A DNA stretch of 64,000 bases from Rhizobium bangladeshense. GTDB lineage: Bacteria; Pseudomonadota; Alphaproteobacteria; Rhizobiales; Rhizobiaceae. The stretch covers positions 1 to 64,000 of the forward strand of contig NZ_LYPL01000011.1 of assembly GCF_001662075.1 (NCBI RefSeq), written 5' to 3'. This document shows, in pieces, positions 42,723 through 51,887 of this stretch (positions are counted from its first letter, which is position 1; each line of letters starts with the position of its first letter). The position numbers were made by a program, and so were the translations under genes. The notes below the pieces were generated by a model, which was not told where the DNA came from, searched no databases, and was given only the letters and a program-made list of their open reading frames with translations.

Positions 42723-43648
42723 GACATGGGCTCCTGACGAGACGATGGCTCGCCATAGCTGCGGGGAAGGGTGGAGATGGCGCGCGAGGCGACCTGCGTC
42801 CCAGCCACCAGGCAGGAAGCCAGCGGCTTGCCATCTGCCAATGCTGCCAGGAAGCCGGCGTTGAAGACATCGCCGGCGCCGATCGTATCGACGACCTTGA
42901 TGACGGGTGCAGTTGCGGATGCCGGCAGGCCGTCCGGCCCTATGGCGATGGCGCCGTCCGGGCCGCGCTTGACGACGACGATCGCGCCCTCCGGCATATG
43001 CGACCTGATCTCACGGGCGGCTTCGATCGGATCGGCGATGCCGGCAAGGGTCGTCGTCTCGACCTGGTTCAGCAGTGCAATGCCGCTGCGCGAAAGCCAG
43101 GCGCGGGCGGCCGCACAATTTTCTTTTGTCCAGCCGTCGAGCGGCCAGCCGGTATCGAGTGCGACGGTGATATCGTGGCTGTCGGCCCAGTCGAAGAAAG
43201 CGTCATATTCGCTCGCCAGGTCGTCGGTTAGAAAGCCGCCGCAGAGAAGCGCGTAACCGCCACGCAGTCTTTCGCCGTCGATGACGGCGAAGACGTCGGC
43301 GAGGCTGAAGCGCGGCAGGTGGCCGGTCGTCGTGAAAAACGTGCGCTCGCCGTCCGGATGAGTGATGCCGACGGAGAGCGTCGTTTTCTCAGGACGCACG
43401 GGCCACTTCTCGGAGCGCCGGCCGAAGGCCTCGGCAAGCCAGCGGCCGAACTGGTCGCTGCCGATATTCGCGGCGATCTCGAATTCGATGCCGAGCGCCT
43501 GCCAGGCGAGCGCGCTGTTTCCAGCCGATCCGCCAACCCTCAGCTCATCATGATCGACGATGATTTCCGTGCCGGCCTTCGGCCAGGGGGCGGCCGGTCC
43601 AAGGATGAGATCGACATTGACGTTGCCGATGACTGCAAGCGGCCGCAT
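42719..43648 (-). CDS. PfkB-family sugar kinase
   Basis: A 309-residue ribokinase-family kinase with VIGNVNVDLILGPAAPWP at the start, GGSAGNSALAWQALG as the sugar-binding signature, and the catalytic GAGD in VVDTIGAGDVFNAGFLAAL. It follows the SIS gene with no gap (TGAATG). In frl loci such a kinase phosphorylates an Amadori compound at C6 before the SIS enzyme cleaves it; in amino-sugar loci it may act on a hexosamine. The substrate is not known. Confidence 0.87.
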   Translation of the reverse strand: MRPLAVIGNVNVDLILGPAAPWPKAGTEIIVDHDELRVGGSAGNSALAWQALGIEFEIAANIGSDQFGRWLAEAFGRRSEKWPVRPEKTTLSVGITHPDGERTFFTTTGHLPRFSLADVFAVIDGERLRGGYALLCGGFLTDDLASEYDAFFDWADSHDITVALDTGWPLDGWTKENCAAARAWLSRSGIALLNQVETTTLAGIADPIEAAREIRSHMPEGAIVVVKRGPDGAIAIGPDGLPASATAPVIKVVDTIGAGDVFNAGFLAALADGKPLASCLVAGTQVASRAISTLPRSYGEPSSRQEPMS

Positions 43649-44665
43649 TCATTCACTCCGGGTAATCTTGGTGGACCGGACCGGCGTTCCGGCATTCTCC
43701 ACGCGGGTTTCGGCGAAGGCGATCATCAGCCGCTGGGCGACCGGCAGCATGGCGAAGATCGCGGCAAGGCCCGTCGCCGGCGCAAAACGGATCGTCACCG
43801 CCCCGGTGACCGGGGCTTCACTCGAGGCGTCGAACAGGATGACAGGCGCGCCGGTCTCGACGGCGGACACCGCCATGGCGGTGACGAGGCCGGCAGTCTC
43901 GTCGAGGCCGCGGAACAGCACCACGCCGATTTCCGGCCCCAGCATCTCCATCGGGCCATGGCGCAGCTGGCCGCCTTCGAGCGAGAAGCAGGGGCGGCGC
44001 GAAAGCTCCGTTAGCCCAAGGGCCAAAGCCTCGGCGACTCCTTGCAGGCGGCGGCCTGAGGTCACGACGGTCACGACGTTTTGGAGTGCGGACAGGGCCG
44101 CTGAGATGTCGTGGTCTTCGGGCGCTTTGAGGACGGCAAGTGCCGCCGCGGGATCTTCGCCGAGGGCAGCCAAGATCGCGAGGTGCAGGGCGAAGGTCAC
44201 TGTCAGGCTGCGGGTTGCGGCAAAGGCAAGCTCTGTGCCGCCGCAGCCGATCAGCGACGGGGCGGTTCTGGCAAGGAAGGAGCTGCCTTCGAGCGTCAGG
44301 CCGAAGGTTTCCTCCGTGCCGCCGGTTTCGTTGAACCAGCGCAGGACTTCGGCGCTTTCGCCGGATTGCGAGGTGACGAAGATTGTCCTGCCGGCGATCG
44401 GCAGCGGCTGGCCGAGCTGTTCGGAGAGCGGCAAAGCGACGGCGTCGATGCCGAGTGCACGGTAGAGCGGCTCGACGGCGCGGTTAACCGCATGCGAGCC
44501 GCCCATGCCGATCAAAAGCAGCCGGCCGGTTTTCTCAAGCGAGGCGGCGGCTTTTGCCGCCATCGGTGCGGCGGCTTCATAAGAGGCGAGCGCATCGGCG
44601 TGCTGGCGCGCCATTTCGCGGTCGATCGCCGCAAGTCCGGCGGGCGGGTTTCTTTCCGTTGTCAT
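43649..44665 (-). CDS. SIS-domain sugar-phosphate isomerase/deaminase/deglycase (GlmS/AgaS/FrlB-like)
   Basis: A 338-residue protein of two SIS domains. The first has LIGMGGSHA (51-59) and the phosphate loop TSQSGES (98-104); then GGTELAFAATRSLT. The second SIS half has LEGGQLRHGPMEML, where GlmS has its catalytic Glu/His segment. It lacks the glutaminase domain of GlmS. Family members deaminate glucosamine 6-phosphate, isomerise sugar phosphates, or deglycate fructosyl-amine 6-phosphates. It lies 2 nt after the permease gene and next to a PfkB kinase, the pairing seen in frlB-frlD. Confidence 0.82.
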   Translation of the reverse strand: MTTERNPPAGLAAIDREMARQHADALASYEAAAPMAAKAAASLEKTGRLLLIGMGGSHAVNRAVEPLYRALGIDAVALPLSEQLGQPLPIAGRTIFVTSQSGESAEVLRWFNETGGTEETFGLTLEGSSFLARTAPSLIGCGGTELAFAATRSLTVTFALHLAILAALGEDPAAALAVLKAPEDHDISAALSALQNVVTVVTSGRRLQGVAEALALGLTELSRRPCFSLEGGQLRHGPMEMLGPEIGVVLFRGLDETAGLVTAMAVSAVETGAPVILFDASSEAPVTGAVTIRFAPATGLAAIFAMLPVAQRLMIAFAETRVENAGTPVRSTKITRSE

Positions 44666-44667
44666 GT

Positions 44668-45513
44668 TTATCCCTTGACGCCGCCGCTGGTGAGCCCTGA
44701 AATCAGGGCGCGTTGCATGACGAGACCGATCAGCACTGGGGGCAGGGCGGCGAGCACGCCTGCCGTGGCGATCAGTCCGTAATCGGAAACGCGCCCGCCC
44801 GCGAGATCGGCAATGGCGACGGTCAGCGTCTTGGCGCGCTGGTCCGAGGTGAAGAGCAGCGCATAGAAAAATTCATCCCAGGCCAGCAGGAATGCAAAGA
44901 GGCTCGATGTCGCGACCACGGGGGCAGCGAGCGGCAGCGTGATGATCCTCAGCGTCTGGAACAGGCCGGCGCCGTCGATCATCGCGGCGGATTCGATTTC
45001 GCGCGGGATGGAGTCGAAGCCCGATTTCATCAGCCAGGTGGTGAAGGGCGCCAGGATGGTGAGATAAACGAGGGCGAGGCCGAAGACGTTGTTGAGCATG
45101 CCGAGATGGGAGAGAGCCATATAGAGCGGCACGGCGAGCGCGACCGGCGGAAGCATATAGGTGGCGATCACCATCGACAGAGACCAGCCCACCGAAGGCG
45201 AGCGCGACACTGCCCAGCCGGCCGGAATTGCAAGCGCGATGGCGGCGATGGTCGCCATGCCGGCCACCTCGATGCTGTTGCGTAGCGACGCGGTGAAGGC
45301 GGCGCCGGCGCTGTTTTCAAGTGTCGACAGCAAGAGCTGGTATCGTGAGAAATCCGCCGCCTGTGGCCACCAGCGCAGCGGCTTTGCCGCAAGGTCGGCG
45401 GCCGGCGAGATGCTCATGATGAAGAGCCAGAAGATCGGCGCCAGGATGACGGCGGCAAGCAGCAGCGCGCAGAGGTGAATGAAAGCGGAAAAGAGCGGGC
45501 TCTGGCGTTCCAT
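44668..45513 (-). CDS. CUT1 ABC transporter permease (MalG type)
   Basis: A 281-residue six-helix permease with the docking loop ESAAMIDGAGLFQTLRIITL and LAWDEFFYALLF near the end. Its ATG overlaps the stop of the MalF-type permease by one base. It imports the compound handled by the SIS and PfkB enzymes. Confidence 0.9.
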   Translation of the reverse strand: MERQSPLFSAFIHLCALLLAAVILAPIFWLFIMSISPAADLAAKPLRWWPQAADFSRYQLLLSTLENSAGAAFTASLRNSIEVAGMATIAAIALAIPAGWAVSRSPSVGWSLSMVIATYMLPPVALAVPLYMALSHLGMLNNVFGLALVYLTILAPFTTWLMKSGFDSIPREIESAAMIDGAGLFQTLRIITLPLAAPVVATSSLFAFLLAWDEFFYALLFTSDQRAKTLTVAIADLAGGRVSDYGLIATAGVLAALPPVLIGLVMQRALISGLTSGGVKG

Positions 45514-46397
45514 CAGGCGGCACTCCCTGCGGTTTTGCGCACCAGGGCGGCGTAGCCGACGGCGAGCAGCGTCACCAGCAGTGTGACGATCAAGGCCAGT
45601 GACGCGCCCGAACCTGCCCGCTGGAAGGAGAAGGCTTCCTGGTAGACGAGGATCGACAGCGTGCGGGTGCTGTTGGCCGGGCCGCCGCGGGTCATGACCC
45701 AGATGATGTCGAATACCTTGAAGGCTTCTATCGTGCGCAGCACCAGCGCCACCATCAGCGGGCCGGCGAGATAGGGTAGGATGACGAAGCGGAAGCGGGC
45801 GAAGGGGCCGGCGCCGTCAACGAGGGAGGCAGCGGTGATATCGCGCGGCACGGCCTGGAGTGCGGCAAGCGCGATCAGCGCCACCAGCGGAAAATTCTTC
45901 CAGCAGTCGGCGACGATGAGGGAGGCGAGCGCCGTGCCGGGCTCGCCGAGCCAGGAGCGATAGGCATCGAGCAGGCCGAGCTGTGTCAGCGCGGCGTTGA
46001 GCGCACCGTATTCCGGATTGTAGATCAGCCGCCAGAGCGTGGCGTTGACCACGGTCGGCAGCGCCCAGGGCAGGATCATCAGGGCGCGCAGCGCGGTGCG
46101 GCCGCGGAACTGCTGGTTCAGCAACAGCGCCGCAAGGACGCCGATCACCATTTCGGCGACGACCGAGACGATCGCGAACCATGAGGTCGTGACCAGCGTG
46201 CGCTGGAAATTCGAGCCGGAGAGCATCTTCACGTAATTGTCGATGCCGACGAAACTGCCGCCTGTGCCGACGAGCTTGGCATCGGTGAAGGAGAGGCCGA
46301 CGGTATCGATGAGCGGCCAGCCGATGACCGAGATCATGACCACGAGAAGCGGCAGCATCAGAAGCCACGCGCGGGTTGTCAGCCATGTGCCCGACAT
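45513..46397 (-). CDS. CUT1 ABC transporter permease (MalF type)
   Basis: A 294-residue six-helix permease with ILPWALPTVVNATLWRLIYN and the docking loop TAASLVDGAGPFARFRFVIL. ATG 46397 has AAGAAGGG 8 nt away and is preferred to GTG 46421. It lies 75 nt after the binding protein gene. Confidence 0.9.
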   Translation of the reverse strand: MSGTWLTTRAWLLMLPLLVVMISVIGWPLIDTVGLSFTDAKLVGTGGSFVGIDNYVKMLSGSNFQRTLVTTSWFAIVSVVAEMVIGVLAALLLNQQFRGRTALRALMILPWALPTVVNATLWRLIYNPEYGALNAALTQLGLLDAYRSWLGEPGTALASLIVADCWKNFPLVALIALAALQAVPRDITAASLVDGAGPFARFRFVILPYLAGPLMVALVLRTIEAFKVFDIIWVMTRGGPANSTRTLSILVYQEAFSFQRAGSGASLALIVTLLVTLLAVGYAALVRKTAGSAA

Positions 46398-46472
46398 CGA
46401 GGCGACCCTTCTTTCATTCACAATTTGGGAGGGCCGGGCGGCGGCAGGCGCCGCCCGGGGTTCATGCCGGCT

Positions 46473-47711
46473 TCAGAGGCCGCTGTTTTCGGCGGCCGAT
46501 TTCAGCGCGTCCTCAGGCGTGGCTTGGCCGAGCAGCGACTCCTGGATCGCCTGCTGCAGCGCGGTCGACAGCTCCTGATATTTCGGCGTCGTCGGGCGCG
46601 GATACATGGCGGCAAGACCGACCTTGGCGGCGGAAATCAGCTCTTCCTGGCCCTTGGTGACGGTAGGGTCCTCGTAGGAGGTGGCCCAGATCGGCAGGCT
46701 GAGCTTGGCGTAGGCGTTCTGTGTCGCCTGCGAGGTCATGAATGTGATGTATTTCCAGGCCTCGTCGGGATGTTTGCTGGCCGAGGTGATGCCGAGGCCC
46801 ATCGAGCCGTTGACGGCCGAAGCCTCGCTCTTGCCGGCGACGCCCGGCGCCGGCACGACGCCGACCTTGCCCGCGACCTTGCTGTCCTTCGGGTCGTTCG
46901 CCATGTTGTACATGTAGGTCCAGTTGAGCGCGAAGGCGGCATCGCCGTTTTGGAAGACCTTGCGGACGTCCTCTTCCAGGAACTCCTTGGAGTTCGGATT
47001 TGTCAGGCCTGACGTATAGCTGGCCACCATATATTTCAGGGCGTCAAGGCCGCCACCGCTCTGGAAGGCAGGTTTGCCGTCCTTCAGGAAATCGCCGCCA
47101 TAGGCGCTGACCAGCGTGGTATAATCGCAGATTGCGGCTTCGGCCTGCGACCAGCTCCAGGCGATCGGGGTGGCAAGCAGGCCCTTGTCCTTGATCGTCT
47201 TTGCCTGCTCGGCCAGTTCGTCCCAGGTTTTCGGCGGCGCCTTGATGCCGGCCTTTTCCAGGATCTCCTTGTTGTAGAACAGATATTTGGTGTCGAGGAT
47301 CCACGGCATGCCGTAATATTTGCCGTCATACTGCACAGTGGTCCAGGCGCCCGGCAGCACGCCCTTCTTCATTTCATCGGTGATGCGGGAGGAGACGTCG
47401 ACCAGCACCTTGTTGGTGGCGTATTCGGCCGGCCAGATGACGTCGAAGAGGACGACGTCGTAACCGCCACCGGAACCCTGTGCCAACACCGTCTTGTCGT
47501 GAAGCCCTTCATAGGGAACGAATTCGAGATTGACCTTGATGTCGGGGTTCGCCTTGGCGAAGGCATCGGTCATGGCGCGCACATCGGCCTCGCTGTAAGC
47601 GGCCTGCGCCATGAACAGCGCGTTGAGCGTCGTCTCGGCGAAAGCATGCGGGGCAAGGGATACGCCAATCAAGGCCGCACCCAAAAGCGTCTTGTTCAAG
47701 GATTTCAGCAT
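46473..47711 (-). CDS. CUT1 ABC transporter substrate-binding protein
   Basis: A 412-residue family-1 binding protein with signal peptide 1-25 (cut after AFA). Blocks AYSEADVRAMTDAFAKANPD, GGYDVVLFDVIWPAEYA, YYGMPWILDTKYLFYNKEIL and AWKYITFMTSQATQ are typical. The ATG at 47711 has GGAGGC upstream; a frame 34 codons longer lacks a signal peptide in the right place. It is the first gene of the operon and lies divergent to the ROK regulator gene. The ligand is unknown. Confidence 0.9.
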   Translation of the reverse strand: MLKSLNKTLLGAALIGVSLAPHAFAETTLNALFMAQAAYSEADVRAMTDAFAKANPDIKVNLEFVPYEGLHDKTVLAQGSGGGYDVVLFDVIWPAEYATNKVLVDVSSRITDEMKKGVLPGAWTTVQYDGKYYGMPWILDTKYLFYNKEILEKAGIKAPPKTWDELAEQAKTIKDKGLLATPIAWSWSQAEAAICDYTTLVSAYGGDFLKDGKPAFQSGGGLDALKYMVASYTSGLTNPNSKEFLEEDVRKVFQNGDAAFALNWTYMYNMANDPKDSKVAGKVGVVPAPGVAGKSEASAVNGSMGLGITSASKHPDEAWKYITFMTSQATQNAYAKLSLPIWATSYEDPTVTKGQEELISAAKVGLAAMYPRPTTPKYQELSTALQQAIQESLLGQATPEDALKSAAENSGL

Positions 47712-47877
47712 TGCAGCCTCCAGTTTTTGACATTTACGCATGGCCGAGGGCGGTTTTTCCGCCATCGGTTTTCGAGAAGGCACGCGTGAAACGAAAACGT
47801 GCCGGTTGCTCATCTCGGAGCGTCGTTGGAAGCCCTGTGCGGCTTCCTGCGTTCCCTGGAACTCTTCGGTCCCTTAT

Positions 47878-47898
47878 TAAGTCAAATGTCTTGACTTA
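47878..47898. promoter_or_regulatory. Candidate ROK operator in the divergent promoter region
   Basis: A perfect 8-bp inverted repeat, TAAGTCAA-ATGTC-TTGACTTA, sits in the only AT-rich part of the 229-bp gap between the binding protein gene and the ROK gene. Its right arm contains a -35-like TTGACT for the ROK promoter. The position fits autoregulation and control of the transporter operon. Confidence 0.55.
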
Positions 47899-47940
47899 TT
47901 ACTTCTTCAACATTCTACTGGAGTCAAGAGGCAATTGCAC

Positions 47941-49146
47941 ATGAATGACGTCAGGCCGATCCGGGCCAAGAGCGGCACCAATCACGAAGGCACCAGCGCG
48001 CATAACCGGCGTGTGATGATCGATGCCCTGAGGATCAACGGTGCGCTCTCGCGCGCGGATCTGGCGCGGGCGACACGGCTGACCAAGCAGACGGTGTCGA
48101 ACATCATCGAGGAACTCGAACGTGACGGTCTCGTCAGTTCACAGGAGGCGGTGCGAAAGGGTAGGGGCCAGCCCTCGACGCCCTATCGGCTCGTTCCCGA
48201 GGGCGCCTTCGCGATCGGCCTGCAGATCGACCGGCATGTGACGCGGGCGGTCGCCGTCGATCTCGTCGGCAGCGTTCTGGTGCGCGCGGAGGCCGGTTTG
48301 CCGACGGGAGGCCCGTCGACGGGAGCGACGGTCATTCTCGACCTCGTCGCCGGCGTGCGTTCGAAGCTCGCCGGGATCGTCCGGCAATCGGAGAAGCGGC
48401 TGGTCGGCCTCGGCGTTGCGATGCCCGGCCCCTTCGGAATCGACGGCAGCGGCGACGATCCGTGGATGATGGGGGCCTGGCAGAAGTTTCCGCTGCTGGA
48501 AACTCTTACCGCAGGCACCGGGCTCGATGTCGGCCTGCAGAACGATGCGGCTGCGGCTGCGACTGCCGAGCGCATGGTGGGAGCCGCCCACGGCCTCGAC
48601 CATGCCGTTTGCCTTTTTGTCGGTTACGGCATCGGCGCCGGCCTCATTTTAAACGGCGAACTCTACCGCGGCAGCAACGGCAATGCCGGCGAGATCGGCA
48701 TGGCGCTGCTCTTTGCCGCTGGCAAATCGACGCCGCTCGAACACCGCGCCTCGCTCGCCTCGCTTTACCAGCATCTGTCTGCCGACCCCGCAGATCCCGT
48801 TCTCCACGCGCGCATAGACGACCTCGCCTCGCGGCGCGATCCCAGCATCGAGGCCTGGATCCGGACGGCCGCAGCGGATCTGCGCTGGAGCATCCATCTG
48901 ATCGAAACAATCTTCGATCCGCAGACGGTGATCCTGTGCGGCAGCGCGCCGGAAGGACTGGTGAACAGGCTGATTGCGGCGATCGGGCCACTGCTTCCCT
49001 CGATCGCCGAACGACGCGGACGAACCCTGCCGCGCCTGCAGCCCGGCATGGCGGATCCCTGGTCTGTGGCGCTCGGGGCCGCGGCCGGACCGATCAGCCG
49101 GGCATTCGATCCGCATTTTGCAGCAATTTTGAAGGATTCCCGCTGA
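47941..49146 (+). CDS. ROK-family transcriptional regulator of the SIS/PfkB ABC operon
   Basis: A 401-residue repressor with a winged HTH at about 20-80 (GALSRADLARATRLTKQTVS) and a ROK domain containing VGYGIGAGLILNGELYRGSN and GNAGEIGMALLF. As in the other ROK protein of this window, the zinc-binding cysteine motif is missing. The start is ATG 47941; TTG 47935 is a weaker option. It is divergent to the operon it probably controls. Confidence 0.87.
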   Translation: MNDVRPIRAKSGTNHEGTSAHNRRVMIDALRINGALSRADLARATRLTKQTVSNIIEELERDGLVSSQEAVRKGRGQPSTPYRLVPEGAFAIGLQIDRHVTRAVAVDLVGSVLVRAEAGLPTGGPSTGATVILDLVAGVRSKLAGIVRQSEKRLVGLGVAMPGPFGIDGSGDDPWMMGAWQKFPLLETLTAGTGLDVGLQNDAAAAATAERMVGAAHGLDHAVCLFVGYGIGAGLILNGELYRGSNGNAGEIGMALLFAAGKSTPLEHRASLASLYQHLSADPADPVLHARIDDLASRRDPSIEAWIRTAAADLRWSIHLIETIFDPQTVILCGSAPEGLVNRLIAAIGPLLPSIAERRGRTLPRLQPGMADPWSVALGAAAGPISRAFDPHFAAILKDSR

Positions 49147-49281
49147 TTTCGAGGATGAAACCGGGCGTTGCACAGCAGTGCAGCGGCAGAAAAATGGTCT
49201 TCTTTGTAAGTCTCAAGCGACCATTGCCACCGAATAAAGAGATGCCATCGAAGTATAGGCAAATATTGAAAATCATTGAAG

Positions 49282-49437
49282 TTTACAGGAATTCTGGTAT
49301 AGATATAATTATTCGGCAGTGCGCTGGGGTGGTTGGCGAGGCTTCTCTCAATATAGCCTTCAGCCGTGGCAAATAACATCCGGATGAAGGTTTCGTGACG
49401 GCACGATTTCGGTTGTTTCATGTCATGGAATATTCAT
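49282..49437 (+). promoter_or_regulatory. ugpB upstream region: sigma-70 promoter and weak Pho-box-like repeat
   Basis: In the 364-bp gap 49147-49510, TTTACA (49282-49287) and a perfect TATAAT (49304-49309) are 16 nt apart. Further down, ATGTCAT-GGAA-TATTCAT (49420-49437) has the 11-bp periodicity of a Pho box, but only the first half fits CTGTCAT well. ugp operons are PhoB-regulated in E. coli and Sinorhizobium, so the element is worth noting, but it is weak. Confidence 0.45.
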
Positions 49438-49510
49438 TGGCCGCGGCAATTTGGACCAGCTAATAGGGCGTGCGCTGAAAGTGCGCGTCCCTTTTACGTT
49501 CGAGGTTCTA

Positions 49511-50866
49511 ATGCAAGCCAAGCTTCTCGGCGCCGTCGGCGCCCTTCTCGCCACAGCGTTTCTTGCTGGCCCTGCTGCCGCCGCCGAAAAGACCAAGATT
49601 GACTTCTGGTTCGGCAATTCCGGTGACATCGCAAAGCGTGTCCAGGAACAGTGCGATCGCTTCAACCAGTCGCAGGCCGATTACGAAGTCGTCTGCACCA
49701 GCCAGGGCAGCTACGACGCTTCTCTGCAGAACACCATTGCCGCCTTCCGCGCCGGCAAGCAGCCGACCATCGCCCAGGTTTCCGACGCCGGCACGCTCGA
49801 CATCATGCTCTCCGGCGCCTACTACCCGGCAAACAAGCTGATGGCCGACATGGGCTACACCGTCGACTGGAACGATTACTTCTCGGGTATATCAGGCTAC
49901 TACGCCACCTCGAAAGGCGAGATGTATTCCTTCCCCTTCAACTCCTCGACCGCTCTGCTCTACTGGAACAAGGACGCCTTCGCCAAGATCGGCAAGGATC
50001 ACGCTCCGGCGACCTGGAAGGAAGCCGGTGAGGACTTCAAGGCTTTGAAGGACGCCGGCTATGCATGCCCGCTCGCCTTCGACATCTCCAGCAACGAAGT
50101 CTGGCAGTACATCGAGCAGTTCGAAGCCGTCAACGGCGAGCCGATCGCCACGAAGAAGAACGGCTTCGAAGGCCTCGACGCCGAACTGGTCTTCAACAAG
50201 AACCCGCTTCTCGTCAGCTACATCAAGGACCTCAAGTCCTGGTACGACAACAAGCTCGCCGTCATCAAGAACAAGGCCGTCGGCCAGACCTTCGTCGAAG
50301 CCTTCGCTGCCGGCGATTGCCAGGTCATCCTGACTTCAGTCGGCGACCACGGCAATATCGGCCGCACCGCCAAGCAGGGCATGAACTGGGGCGTTGCCAT
50401 GCTCCCGACCTATGGTGATGCAACCCGTCACAGCTCCTATGTCGGCGGCGCATCGCTCTGGGTTCTGAAGGGTCATTCGGACGTCGAATACAAGGCAGCC
50501 GCTGCCTTTTTCAACTTCATCGCGAAGCCGGAAGAAGCTCTGACCTGGTCGACCGTTACCGGCTACATCCCGGTGCGCAACTCCGGCTTCGAATATCTGA
50601 AGAAGCAGGGCTTCTACGACAAGGCGCCTTACGCCGGCCGTGAACTCGCCATTCAGAGCCTGACCGCTTCCCCGGCTGGCGACGCAGCCGCCAAGGGCAT
50701 CCGTCTCGGCGGCCTGCTGCAGGTCCGCACCGAGATCGCCAACGGCCTGCAGGCGATCTTCGTCAACAATGCCGACGTCCAGGCCTCGCTCGACTCTGCT
50801 GCTGAACGCGGCAACCAGCTCCTGCGCCGCTTCCAGCAGACCTACAAGAACGTTCAGCTCCCCTGA
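49511..50866 (+). CDS. ugpB: sn-Glycerol-3-phosphate ABC transporter, periplasmic binding protein
   Basis: A 451-residue binding protein with signal peptide 1-25 (AAA before EK). TSQGSYDASLQNTIAAFRAG, PFNSSTALLYWNKDAF, NGFEGLDAELVFNK, GGASLWVLKGH and the C-terminal AERGNQLLRRFQQTYK follow E. coli UgpB closely. ATG 49511 is used in place of a frame opening at 49451. It binds glycerol 3-phosphate or glycerophosphodiesters. The order ugpB-A-E-C is the standard one. Confidence 0.92.
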   Translation: MQAKLLGAVGALLATAFLAGPAAAAEKTKIDFWFGNSGDIAKRVQEQCDRFNQSQADYEVVCTSQGSYDASLQNTIAAFRAGKQPTIAQVSDAGTLDIMLSGAYYPANKLMADMGYTVDWNDYFSGISGYYATSKGEMYSFPFNSSTALLYWNKDAFAKIGKDHAPATWKEAGEDFKALKDAGYACPLAFDISSNEVWQYIEQFEAVNGEPIATKKNGFEGLDAELVFNKNPLLVSYIKDLKSWYDNKLAVIKNKAVGQTFVEAFAAGDCQVILTSVGDHGNIGRTAKQGMNWGVAMLPTYGDATRHSSYVGGASLWVLKGHSDVEYKAAAAFFNFIAKPEEALTWSTVTGYIPVRNSGFEYLKKQGFYDKAPYAGRELAIQSLTASPAGDAAAKGIRLGGLLQVRTEIANGLQAIFVNNADVQASLDSAAERGNQLLRRFQQTYKNVQLP

Positions 50867-50880
50867 TCGCCTGATTGAGC

Positions 50881-50913
50881 CGCACCCGGCCCGCCTTGCG
50901 CGTGCCGGGTGCG
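50881..50913 (+). other. mRNA stem-loop between ugpB and ugpA
   Basis: A perfect 10-bp stem, CGCACCCGGC/GCCGGGTGCG, with a 13-nt loop, 14 nt after the ugpB stop and followed only by TCTTTGT. It probably raises UgpB over permease levels by partial termination or mRNA protection, as in other binding-protein operons (inferred). Confidence 0.65.
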
Positions 50914-50992
50914 TCTTTGTAAGTTCTCCCAACCAGTCGCGGATGCGCTGCCGCCCGCGCCTGAAGTCAAATCAGGGCGAAAACGACCACCC

Positions 50993-51877
50993 ATGGAAAA
51001 GCGCGTCACTTTCTCCTCGACGACGATCGGCCTGCTCTTTGCATTCCCGATGCTGCTGCTGATCTTCGTCTTCTTCTACTGGCCAAGCGCGCAGGCGCTT
51101 TATTGGGCTTTCACGCTCGAGCAGCCGTGGGGCGGCGGCAATGCCTGGGTCGGCTTCGACAATTTCAAACTGCTGCTCAGCGATCCGATCTATTGGGAAT
51201 CGATCACCCGCAGCATGGTTTTCGGCTTCAGCTCGACGATCATTGCCATGGGGCTGGCTCTCATTCTGGCGCTTTTGACGGATCGTGAACTGCGCGGCCA
51301 CAAGGTCTACCGGTCAGTCTTCATCTGGCCTTACGCGATCGCCGCGCCCGCTCTCGGGCTTGCTTTCCGCTTCATCCTGGCGCCGGAGGCCGGCCTTCTC
51401 TCGGTCATCAACCATATCTGGCCGGGCCTCTGGAACCCCGCGCTCGACGGCAAGGACGCGATGATCGCCGTCATCGTCGCCTTCTCCTGGAAATATATCG
51501 GCTACAACTTCATCTTCTTCCTTTCGGCTCTGCAGGGGATTCCGCGCTCGCTGATCGAAGCGGCCGCCATGGACGGCTCCGGGCCGCTGCGCCGCATGTG
51601 GGATCTCCAGTTGCCGCTGCTGACGCCGACTTTGTTCTTCCTGCTGGTGATCAACATCACCGAAAGCTTCCAGGATTCCTTCGGTATCGTCGACGTCATG
51701 ACGCAGGGCGGTCCGGCACGGGCGACGGAACTCATGGTCTACAAGATCTATTTCGACGGCTTCCGGGGTCTCGATTATTCAGGCGCTGCGGCGCAATCGA
51801 TCATCCTGATGCTGCTCGTCGTCATGCTCACCATCTTCCAGTTCCGCTTCATCGAGCGGCGCGTGCACTACAAGTGA
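50993..51877 (+). CDS. ugpA: sn-Glycerol-3-phosphate ABC transporter permease
   Basis: A 294-residue six-helix permease with FYWPSAQALYWAFTLEQPWG, the docking loop EAAAMDGSGPLRRMWDLQLP and TQGGPARATELMVYKIYFDG, all typical of UgpA. The start is ATG 50993; an open frame from 50909 is not needed. It lies 126 nt after ugpB, with a hairpin in the gap. Confidence 0.92.
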   Translation: MEKRVTFSSTTIGLLFAFPMLLLIFVFFYWPSAQALYWAFTLEQPWGGGNAWVGFDNFKLLLSDPIYWESITRSMVFGFSSTIIAMGLALILALLTDRELRGHKVYRSVFIWPYAIAAPALGLAFRFILAPEAGLLSVINHIWPGLWNPALDGKDAMIAVIVAFSWKYIGYNFIFFLSALQGIPRSLIEAAAMDGSGPLRRMWDLQLPLLTPTLFFLLVINITESFQDSFGIVDVMTQGGPARATELMVYKIYFDGFRGLDYSGAAAQSIILMLLVVMLTIFQFRFIERRVHYK

Positions 51878-51887
51878 GGTCGCGGAC

